From positions 1 to 9,180 of the forward strand of contig CAUZEA010000166.1 in assembly GCA_963578605.1 (NCBI GenBank): a stretch of DNA of 9,180 nucleotides, in the 5' to 3' direction. A program made the translations under genes and the position numbers. This DNA comes from JAKVCB01 sp963578605. GTDB taxonomy: Bacteria; Planctomycetota; Planctomycetia; Pirellulales; Lacipirellulaceae. The notes under the pieces were generated by a model, which was not told the origin of the DNA, searched no databases, and saw only the letters and a program-made list of their open reading frames with translations. Numbering within the stretch: position 1 is the stretch's first letter; each line of letters opens with the position of its first letter. Below, in pieces: positions 1 to 5,147 of the stretch.

Positions 1-20
1 CTTTGGTTGAAATTGCGTAG

Positions 21-29
21 AAAGGAGAG
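21..29 (+). promoter_or_regulatory. Strong Shine-Dalgarno for rhaA
   Basis: The stretch AAAGGAGAG lies with its AGGAG core 7 nt before the ATG at 35, an ideal spacing. It fixes the rhaA start. It is notable because no other gene in this window has a comparable SD sequence. The promoter must lie upstream of the window. Confidence 0.8.
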
Positions 30-34
30 TAACG

Positions 35-1297
35 ATGGCCGACTCGACCCACAATTCCTATGCTCTCGCCAAGGAACGGTACGCCGCACTAGGCGTCGAT
101 ACCGATAGTGCGATCGAGCGAATTCACAACGTCTCGATCGCAGTGCACTGTTGGCAGGGCGATGATGTCGGAGGATTCGAACGGGCGGGCCAGGAATTGA
201 CGGGCGGTATTGCTGTCACGGGTAATTATCCCGGTAAGGCCTCCACACCTGATGAATTGCGTGCCGATGCAGAAAAGGCTTTTTCACTCATCCCCGGCAA
301 GCACCGGTTTAATTTACATGCGAGTTATTTGGAAAACAGCGGTCAAACCCTCGACCGTGATGAGGTGGAGCCTGCCCACTTTCAAGGTTGGATTGATTGG
401 GCCCGACAGCAGGGTTTGGGGCTGGATTTCAATCCCACTTTTTTTTCGCATCCCAAGTCTGATGATGGCTTTACGCTCGCGCATCCCGATCCTGCTATTC
501 GCCAGTTCTGGATTGACCACGGGATCCGTTCGCGGCGAATTAGCGCTGCGATCGGGGAACAACTAGGTTCACCGTCGATCAACAATGTCTGGATCCCAGA
601 CGGGATGAAAGACATGACCATTGATCGCAAGGGCCCCCGCGAACGACTCATCGAGTCTCTTGACACCATATTTGCTGAGCCCATCGACAAGCGGTTTAAC
701 CTTGATGCAGTTGAATGCAAACTGTTCGGGCTCGGTTCGGAGAGTTACGTGGTCGGTTCACATGAATTCTATTTGGGATATGCCATCAGCCGTGGAACAC
801 TGCTCTGTCTTGATGCCGGCCATTTTCATCCCACCGAAGTCATCTCAGACAAAATTTCCTCAGTACTCCTGTGGGTCAATCAATTGTTGCTGCACGTCAG
901 CCGGGGGATCCGCTGGGATAGCGATCACGTGGTGACGCTAACAGACGAGTTGCAGGCAATCATGCAGGAACTAGTTCGTGGCGATTACCTGGGGCGGGTC
1001 CATGTTGGCCTCGATTTTTTTGACGCCAGCATCAATCGAGTTGCCGCGTGGATCATCGGAACCCGTTGTGCCATCAAAGCGCTGTTGATGGCCCTGCTTG
1101 AGCCAACCGAATTGGTGCGCGAATGCGAAGACAACAGCGACTTTACAGGTCGCCTGGCTTTACTTGAGGAGTTTAAAACCTTGCCATTTGGAGCAGTGTG
1201 GGATTATTACTGTCTTCAGTCCGATGTTCCCCCAGGTGGCATGTGGCTGGAGGATGTCAGGCAATACGAACGCATGATTCTTTCCCTGCGTGGTTGA
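35..1297 (+). CDS. rhaA: L-rhamnose isomerase
   Basis: The 420-aa product matches the usual length of RhaA (about 419 aa in E. coli). RhaA is a cytosolic metal-dependent enzyme that converts L-rhamnose to L-rhamnulose, the first step of the phosphorylating rhamnose pathway. Seen in the sequence: the N-terminal VHCWQGDDVGGFE block (residues 37-49), NLHASY (93-98), the NVWIPDGMKD motif (184-193), then the metal-site segments VECK (E227), LCLDAGHFHPTE (D260, H263, H265), RWDSDH (D295, D297) and HVGLDFFDASINR (D327, D330). These follow the order of metal-binding segments in the RhaA TIM-barrel family. The ATG start is set by a strong SD. The aldolase gene follows 36 nt downstream on the same strand, so the two probably form an operon. 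No rhamnulokinase or rhamnulose-1-phosphate aldolase is visible in the window. Identification is secure. Confidence 0.96.
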   Translation: MADSTHNSYALAKERYAALGVDTDSAIERIHNVSIAVHCWQGDDVGGFERAGQELTGGIAVTGNYPGKASTPDELRADAEKAFSLIPGKHRFNLHASYLENSGQTLDRDEVEPAHFQGWIDWARQQGLGLDFNPTFFSHPKSDDGFTLAHPDPAIRQFWIDHGIRSRRISAAIGEQLGSPSINNVWIPDGMKDMTIDRKGPRERLIESLDTIFAEPIDKRFNLDAVECKLFGLGSESYVVGSHEFYLGYAISRGTLLCLDAGHFHPTEVISDKISSVLLWVNQLLLHVSRGIRWDSDHVVTLTDELQAIMQELVRGDYLGRVHVGLDFFDASINRVAAWIIGTRCAIKALLMALLEPTELVRECEDNSDFTGRLALLEEFKTLPFGAVWDYYCLQSDVPPGGMWLEDVRQYERMILSLRG

Positions 1298-1333
1298 TGT
1301 TCGCCTTGGTAGAAAGCACGCAAACAGCAAACA

Positions 1334-1987
1334 ATGGCCCACCCAAAGAAATCCGTACTCGATACGCTTGCCAGCTGTGGGGTGGTGGCCATCATTCGTA
1401 CAAAATCTTCCGACGAGTTGGTCGACGTAGCTCGTGCTCTTATCGATGGCGGAATTTGTGTCGTTGAAATCACCATGACCGTACCGGGCGCTCTGGACGT
1501 GATTCGGCGGGCAACCAGCGAACTTGCCGATCGCGACCTCTGTTTAGGTGTGGGAACCGTACCCGATTCTCAAACAGCTCAGGCTGCTATCGATGCTGGT
1601 GCGGAGTTCATTGTCTCGCCTACGTGCAACCCAGATACCGTCAAACGGTGTAATGATCAGAATGTGCTGGTCTTACCTGGCGCGTTCACTCCCGCGGAAG
1701 TGGAGCGGGCATGGAAAGTGGGAGCAGACGTTGTGAAAATTTTCCCCGCCAATATTGGGGGCCCGCGGTATTTCACGGATCTCAAAGAGCCGATGCCCGA
1801 CATACGTCTTTTGCCAACAGGGAACGTGAACCTGGAATCGGCGCCAAAATATATTGCCGCTGGTGCTGTTGCCGTTGGAGTCGGCGGGTTGTTGTTCGGC
1901 AAAGATCTCATTGCAAAACGCGATTTTTCACAAATCACCGAAAACGCACGCGAGTTAGTCGCGGCGGTTTCGGCAGCTCGATCGTAA
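1334..1987 (+). CDS. eda: KDPG/KHG-type class I aldolase (Eda family)
   Basis: This 217-aa protein is a full-length small TIM-barrel aldolase of the Eda family (2-dehydro-3-deoxy-6-phosphogluconate / 4-hydroxy-2-oxoglutarate aldolase). The family cleaves 2-keto-3-deoxy acids to pyruvate plus an aldehyde through a Schiff base. Visible motifs are GVVAIIR (16-22), VEITMTVPGA with the catalytic Glu at 45, GVGTV (72-76), FIVSP (92-96), LPGAFTPAE (114-122), VVKIFPA with the Schiff-base Lys at 135, LLPTGNV (159-165) and AVGVGGLLF (180-188). The ATG at 1334 has no SD. It sits 36 nt after rhaA and is probably co-transcribed. That pairing raises the possibility that its true substrate is a deoxy-sugar acid such as 2-keto-3-deoxy-L-rhamnonate rather than KDPG; this is inference. 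The family is certain, the exact substrate is not. Confidence 0.93.
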   Translation: MAHPKKSVLDTLASCGVVAIIRTKSSDELVDVARALIDGGICVVEITMTVPGALDVIRRATSELADRDLCLGVGTVPDSQTAQAAIDAGAEFIVSPTCNPDTVKRCNDQNVLVLPGAFTPAEVERAWKVGADVVKIFPANIGGPRYFTDLKEPMPDIRLLPTGNVNLESAPKYIAAGAVAVGVGGLLFGKDLIAKRDFSQITENARELVAAVSAARS

Positions 1988-1993
1988 CCATGT

Positions 1994-2027
1994 CAAGGCG
2001 CTGCCACCTTCAATAGCCAACGCCTTG
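1994..2027 (+). terminator. Possible stem-loop terminator after eda
   Basis: CAAGGCG (1994-2000) and CGCCTTG (2021-2027) form a perfect 7-bp stem around a 20-nt loop, starting 7 nt after the eda stop codon. No T-run follows, so it is not a canonical intrinsic terminator. It could aid Rho-dependent ending or protect the 3' end. Confidence 0.25.
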
Positions 2028-2051
2028 CGACCGGTAGTGGGCAGATTCGCC

Positions 2052-2114
2052 CGTGGAGACCGGCGGAGAACCTGGTCAAGGCTGGCCTGACCAGCCTAAC
2101 CGAAGCTCTCCACG
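2052..2114. ncRNA. Nested inverted-repeat structure, possible small RNA or 3'-UTR element
   Basis: CGTGGAGA (2052-2059) pairs perfectly with TCTCCACG (2107-2114). Inside lies a second perfect stem, CTGGTCA (2072-2078) with TGACCAG (2088-2094). An alternative inner stem, AGGCTGG (2079-2085) with CCAGCCT (2091-2097), uses overlapping bases and excludes the first. I do not recognise a known RNA family: there is no tRNA TpsiC arm or CCA end, and no SRP GGAAG loop. The strand is undetermined. It could be a 3'-UTR element of the rhaA-eda transcript, an independent small RNA, or a DNA cruciform or protein-binding site. Confidence 0.35.
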
Positions 2115-2300
2115 TGCTCGAGACTGGCTGGCACGGTGTTTAAAAGGGGAAGATTTCTGGGCCTTTTTTGGGCATCTGAGTGGGGCATTATCACATGCGG
2201 AGAGATGGATGATCGTTCTCAGGGGCACCGAGCAATAGAAATCTGGATCCTCTCTAAACTTTGGGGACTATTCGGCCGAGACAACCGATAGGGTCTACGT

Positions 2301-2329
2301 TTGATTGGACGCGTCAGGACGTGTACAAT
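2301..2329 (+). promoter_or_regulatory. Sigma70-like promoter for the cysE leader transcript
   Basis: TTGATT (2301-2306, four of six matches to TTGACA) and TACAAT (2324-2329, five of six matches to TATAAT) are separated by exactly 17 bp. The expected transcription start, about 7 nt past the -10 box, is near 2336-2337. That is the ATG at 2337 of the cysteine-rich leader ORF, so the mRNA would be leaderless. The promoter is predicted by consensus only. Confidence 0.55.
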
Positions 2330-2336
2330 GCGCATC

Positions 2337-2420
2337 ATGCCATTTCAATTTGCAACTTGTTCTTGCACCACGTGCGGCTGTACAAGTCCCGCCCAGGCGG
2401 GACCTTCTTGCGCTGTCTGA
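2337..2420 (+). CDS. Cysteine-rich leader peptide upstream of cysE
   Basis: A 27-codon ORF (ATG 2337, TGA 2418-2420) encodes a peptide with the cluster CSCTTCGC at residues 8-15 (Cys codons at 2358, 2364, 2373 and 2379) and a further Cys at residue 25 (codon 2409), three codons before the stop. Five of 27 residues are Cys. An in-frame ATG at 2328 would add three residues, but it overlaps the predicted -10 box, so 2337 is preferred. There is no SD, consistent with a leaderless start. The next gene, 77 nt downstream, is serine acetyltransferase, the entry enzyme of cysteine synthesis. A role as a cysteine-sensing leader peptide is therefore likely by analogy with polycysteine leader ORFs in mycobacteria. 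The ORF is too short to be found by ordinary gene callers. An alternative is a tiny CxCxxCxC metal-binding peptide. Function is inferred, not shown. Confidence 0.6.
   Translation: MPFQFATCSCTTCGCTSPAQAGPSCAV
2386..2403 (+). promoter_or_regulatory. Perfect GC hairpin inside the leader ORF
   Basis: GTCCCGCC (2386-2393) and GGCGGGAC (2396-2403) are perfect reverse complements, probably folding as a 7-bp stem with a CCAG loop. The flanking AA (2384-2385) and TT (2405-2406) can extend it around one bulged C. The 5' arm begins 5 nt after the last codon of the Cys cluster, so a ribosome stalled on those codons would cover it. This is where a translation-sensitive switch would be expected. Confidence 0.5.
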
Positions 2421-2451
2421 GCTCTCAACGTGAGGGCCTTCCTGTTTCTTT
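2421..2451 (+). terminator. Terminator-like hairpin just after the leader stop (putative attenuator)
   Basis: GCTCTCA (2421-2427), loop ACG, and TGAGGGC (2431-2437) form a 7-bp stem with one G-T wobble, starting on the base right after the leader TGA. A pyrimidine-rich tract, CCTTCCTGTTTCTTT (2438-2450 plus T2451 and neighbours), follows. The T-run is interrupted, so intrinsic termination may be weak. It would end transcription about 45 nt before cysE. The position relative to the leader suggests attenuation. Whether cysteine raises or lowers read-through cannot be decided from sequence alone. Confidence 0.4.
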
Positions 2452-2497
2452 CCGGTGATTCGCTTGATCCGGCAAACATTCTGCTCACTTGACGAAC

Positions 2498-3457
2498 ATG
2501 GCTACTGATTTTCGACTCAAAGACCATCTTCCGAACATTACCCAACGGATTGTCGAAACGTACAACTCGGTGGGTACGATTAACCATTTGGACCATTCTC
2601 CACTGCCGAACTACGACGAAATCGTCCTGGTAATCGACGCACTGAAGGAAATCATTTATCCCGGTTTTCGGCGCCGAGAGGGACTGCATCGCGGCAATGT
2701 TCAGTATTACGTAGGTGAGTTGGTGGATCGTTTACACGATCAATTGACGGTCCAGATTGGTCGCGCGCTGCGGCACGAGGCAGGAGCCACCAGCATTTGC
2801 GAATCAGAGCAGGACTTCGAAGCGCTTGGCCAGGCCAAGACATTGCTGTTTTTGGAACGATTGCCCGAACTTCGTGAAATCTTAGCGACCGACGTACAAG
2901 CTGCCTATGACGGCGATCCGGCGTGCAAGAATGTCGACGAAGTTATTTTTTGCTATCCGGGCCTGGAGGCTGTCACGGTGTTTCGTCTTGCCCGCGAGTT
3001 GTATCAACTTGAGATTCCGTTCATTCCCCGCATGATGTCTGAATGGGCCCACAGTAAAACGGGTATTGATATCCACCCGGGAGCAACCGTGGGGCGGTTC
3101 TTTTTCATCGACCATGGCACCGGTGTTGTGATCGGTGAGACGTGCGAGATTGGTGAGCATGTCAAGATCTATCAGGGGGTTACATTGGGTGCGCTTAGCT
3201 TTCCCACCGATAATGATGGGCACCTGGTTCGGGGGAAGAAGCGGCACCCGACGATTGAAGACCGGGTTGTTCTTTACGCGAACGCGACGGTACTGGGAGG
3301 CCACACTGTCATCGGGCACGACAGTGTGGTCGGTTCGAGTGTGTGGCTTACGCAGAGTGTCGACCCTCACAGAACCGTGGTGCTGGAAAAGCCAAAACTC
3401 AAGACCCAAAGCGACGAGGACAACGAGTTCCAGCCCAAAACCAACTATCAGATTTGA
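2498..3457 (+). CDS. cysE: Serine O-acetyltransferase (EpsC/CysE type)
   Basis: This enzyme transfers acetyl from acetyl-CoA to L-serine, giving O-acetylserine, the carbon acceptor for sulfide in cysteine synthesis. From the ATG at 2498 the product is 319 aa, the longer EpsC-like form with an extended N-terminal helical region. The C-terminal half is a left-handed beta-helix of hexapeptide repeats. Motifs: YPGLEAVTVFRLA (153-165), IPRMMSEWAH (176-185), TGIDIHPGATVG (188-199, Asp at 191), IDHGTGVVIGET (204-215, catalytic His 206), YQGVTLGALS (225-234) and KRHPTI (248-253, His 250), ending in VVGSSVWLT (277-285). A TTG at 2489 in the same frame would add three residues; neither start has an SD, and I prefer the ATG. 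A cysteine-rich leader ORF and hairpins precede it, suggesting control by cysteine supply. No cysK is visible next to it. Confidence 0.95.
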   Translation: MATDFRLKDHLPNITQRIVETYNSVGTINHLDHSPLPNYDEIVLVIDALKEIIYPGFRRREGLHRGNVQYYVGELVDRLHDQLTVQIGRALRHEAGATSICESEQDFEALGQAKTLLFLERLPELREILATDVQAAYDGDPACKNVDEVIFCYPGLEAVTVFRLARELYQLEIPFIPRMMSEWAHSKTGIDIHPGATVGRFFFIDHGTGVVIGETCEIGEHVKIYQGVTLGALSFPTDNDGHLVRGKKRHPTIEDRVVLYANATVLGGHTVIGHDSVVGSSVWLTQSVDPHRTVVLEKPKLKTQSDEDNEFQPKTNYQI

Positions 3458-3502
3458 GCCACAGGCAGAACTTGCTGAGCGTTGGATCAGGCCGGAGGAA
3501 GG

Positions 3503-3534
3503 GGGCCCGGCTGTTTTAAGGGCCCGGCTGTTTT
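3503..3534 (+). terminator. Possible cysE terminator within the first repeat copies
   Basis: GGGCCC at 3503-3508 can pair with GGGCCC at 3520-3525 (6 bp, 11-nt loop), and GGCTGTTTT follows. It lies about 45 nt after the cysE stop. The same G-rich-then-T4 arrangement recurs in each unit of the downstream 17-bp array, though the later units lack the self-complementary GGGCCC. Confidence 0.35.
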
Positions 3535-3648
3535 AAGGGCAGGGCTGTTTTGAGTGCAGGGCTGTTTTGAGGGCAGGGCTGTTTTGAGGGCAGGGCTGTT
3601 TTGAGGGCAGGGCTGTTTTGAGGGCAGGGCTGTTTTGAGGGCAGGGCT
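3509..3648. repeat. 17-bp tandem repeat array (8 copies plus a partial)
   Basis: The unit GGCTGTTTTGAGGGCAG repeats head to tail with starts at 3509, 3526, 3543, 3560, 3577, 3594, 3611 and 3628, with a 4-bp partial copy at 3645-3648. Copies 4 to 8 are identical. Copy 3 has one change (GAGTGCAG), and copies 1 and 2 carry TTTTAA, with GGGCCC at the end of copy 1. The array fills most of the gap between the convergent cysE and tatC genes and runs into the tatC stop codon (TAA, plus-strand 3649-3651). The identical distal copies point to recent expansion by slippage. There are no spacers, so it is not CRISPR. Confidence 0.95.
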
Positions 3649-4713
3649 TTATTCTATCCTATCGCCGAAGGAGGTCTTCCGGTGTGGCATGAACATGCAG
3701 AGCAGGATTCCCCCAGAGTAGAGTACGGTCAGCGAAACGAACATGAAGATCATGCTTTGCCAGTCGGCCGGCGTCAACAACATCGAGAGGACCGAAATGA
3801 TTAGCACGGCAATCCGCCAATGTTGTCGGTAGGTCTTGACAGAAAAGATGCCAATTCGTTCCAGGAAAAGCATGACCAGTGGCAATTGAAAACCAATGCC
3901 AAATCCCACTGGAAGTACCAGCACAAAATTTACCCACTCGGTGATGCGGGGTGCTGGATTGATTTCCATCCAGCCGTAGAATGCCAACAGGAAGTGCAAG
4001 ACGAATTGGAAGACGACAAAAAAGGCGAGCCCGGCGCCACACAGAAATAACCCCAAGCTAAAAGGCAGAAAGATATGCACATACCGTCGTTCATGAGGGT
4101 ATAAGCCGGCAGCCACAAATTCCCAGATGAAGAAAAAAACAAATGGGCTGGCAATGACAATGCCCAACACCAGGGCCGCCTTTAGCCAGACCAGAAACGG
4201 CTCCTGCATGTTCAAGGCAATGGTGTTGAGCCGCGGATCATCCTCTTTACTTAGCCGATAGTACAAAGTAATTGGAATCAAATCGGTCAGGATCGGGAGC
4301 GGCAAATCGGTATCCATTGCCTCATCGGGTGCGGATTGTGCGGCAGGCTCTTGGTCCAGCGCAGCTTGTAATTCCAGCCGTGAAATCAGCCGGTTTTCAC
4401 GCACCAGTTCCCGCTCGCCGTAGCGCCTTGCAGCGGCCTTCAGGTTGGCGGGAACACTTTCGCCGTTCACTTTTCGCTGTTTGAGCTCCTGTAAATATTG
4501 TTCCTCCCCCTGATTTTTGTAGTAATCGACCAGGGCCGCTTCCAGCGGCGTTTGGATGAAAATCACCAGCCGTTGGGCAAAGATCAGTCCCACCAATGTT
4601 CCCAACACCAGCGCGGTGACTGACTTGATGAGCGATCGGCGCAACTCTTCCAGATGCTCGCCAAACGTCATTTTCGTTTTGTCAAACAGGTCTTCGTCGT
4701 ATTGATCGGGCAC
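3649..4713 (-). CDS. tatC: Sec-independent (Tat) translocase subunit TatC, with enlarged first periplasmic loop
   Basis: TatC is the inner-membrane receptor that binds twin-arginine signal peptides and, with TatA/TatB, exports folded proteins. Seen: the cytoplasmic N-terminal HLEELRRSL motif (20-28); a first membrane segment at about 31-53; FVFFFIWEFVAAGLYPHERR (191-210), where E208 sits at the position of the essential first-cytoplasmic-loop Glu of TatC; then four further hydrophobic segments, including FGIGFQLPLV (271-280) and SVLSMLLTPAD (308-318). At 354 aa it is about 100 residues longer than E. coli TatC (258 aa). The excess lies at about 58-170, between segments 1 and 2, and is charged and helical-looking (KNQGEEQYLQELKQRK). 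The start is GTG, giving MPDQYDEDLF; an ATG at codon 15 is possible, but the acidic DLF start resembles planctomycete homologues. There is no clear SD. No tatA or tatB is adjacent. Confidence 0.95.
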   Translation of the reverse strand: MPDQYDEDLFDKTKMTFGEHLEELRRSLIKSVTALVLGTLVGLIFAQRLVIFIQTPLEAALVDYYKNQGEEQYLQELKQRKVNGESVPANLKAAARRYGERELVRENRLISRLELQAALDQEPAAQSAPDEAMDTDLPLPILTDLIPITLYYRLSKEDDPRLNTIALNMQEPFLVWLKAALVLGIVIASPFVFFFIWEFVAAGLYPHERRYVHIFLPFSLGLFLCGAGLAFFVVFQFVLHFLLAFYGWMEINPAPRITEWVNFVLVLPVGFGIGFQLPLVMLFLERIGIFSVKTYRQHWRIAVLIISVLSMLLTPADWQSMIFMFVSLTVLYSGGILLCMFMPHRKTSFGDRIE

Positions 4714-4980
4714 TGCAGATCGGTAGGGAACTAGTGGGCTGGTTGAGGTTTTGCGTGGTTGAAGATTCTCTGAAAAGCCGGGATGACCAGCTGTTTCCTA
4801 AAGCTCGGTAGCGGTTTTATGAGGGGCCTGGTTTGCCGTCGAAATCCGTGGTTGCAGATCGAGACCTGAATTGACGGAAACATTCTCAAGTCCCAGATTC
4901 TACACACGTTGTCCGTTGATGATAATAGAATGGCCACCTGACCGACAACGTGAGGTTGTGGCTATTGCAGGATTCTCAAA

Positions 4981-5016
4981 CAATACAGCGTGTTTAGACA
5001 ATACAGCGTGTTTAGA
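4981..5016. repeat. 18-bp perfect tandem duplication
   Basis: CAATACAGCGTGTTTAGA occurs at 4981-4998 and again, immediately adjacent and identical, at 4999-5016. It lies about 130 nt upstream of manA. It could be a replication-slippage duplication or a doubled regulator site; nothing else in the window matches it. Confidence 0.9.
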
Positions 5017-5061
5017 AAACAGGCGATGCCGTTTCCCGTTGGTGGGAGCCGAAGTCACCCG

Positions 5062-5091
5062 TTGCCGGTTGGTTCCGGGCGGCACGATAAT
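5062..5091 (+). promoter_or_regulatory. Candidate manA promoter
   Basis: TTGCCG (5062-5067, four of six) and GATAAT (5086-5091, five of six) are 18 bp apart. Transcription would start near 5098, giving a leader of about 50 nt before the ATG at 5148. This is a consensus match only. Confidence 0.35.
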
Positions 5092-5147
5092 CTGGAGAGT
5101 CGGGCCGCTTGGCGTTCTGCTTCAGCCAATCGAGCCAAACGTCAACT

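Larger units (their letters stand above)
1988..2300. other. Non-coding gap between eda and the cysE promoter
   Basis: I see no convincing gene in this stretch. A 61-codon open frame at 2053-2238 starts with GTG, has no SD and no recognisable motif, and its first part coincides with a set of inverted repeats, so I do not call it. The left half holds two hairpin systems (1994-2027 and 2052-2114). The right half (about 2140-2300) has no clear structure apart from a T6 run at 2164-2169. Confidence 0.6.
4714..5147. other. Divergent intergenic region between tatC and manA
   Basis: No gene is supported in these 434 nt. A 95-codon frame at 4871-5158 and minus-strand frames of 61-68 codons have no recognisable motifs, and several read through the 18-bp duplication. 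The region must carry the promoters for tatC (leftward) and manA (rightward). It contains the tandem duplication at 4981-5016, one promoter candidate at 5062-5091, and AT-rich stretches around 4921-4931 (GATAAT, TAGAAT) that lack a good -35 partner. Confidence 0.6.

Noticed and set aside
2052..2114. tRNA or SRP RNA gene
   Set aside because: The stems do not form a cloverleaf, and there is no GTTCGA arm, CCA end or GGAAG tetraloop motif.
2053..2238. 61-codon plus-strand frame in the eda-cysE gap
   Set aside because: GTG start without SD, no recognisable motif, and its first 60 nt are better explained by nested inverted repeats.
2261..2458. 65-codon plus-strand frame over the cysE leader
   Set aside because: It reads the leader region in a different frame from the Cys-rich ORF, crosses both hairpins and the promoter, and has no motif.
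2882..3409. 175-codon minus-strand open frame within cysE
   Set aside because: It lies fully inside the hexapeptide-repeat domain of serine acetyltransferase and has no motif.
3509..3648. CRISPR-like array
   Set aside because: The 17-bp units are directly adjacent with no spacers, and there are no cas genes nearby. It is a tandem minisatellite.
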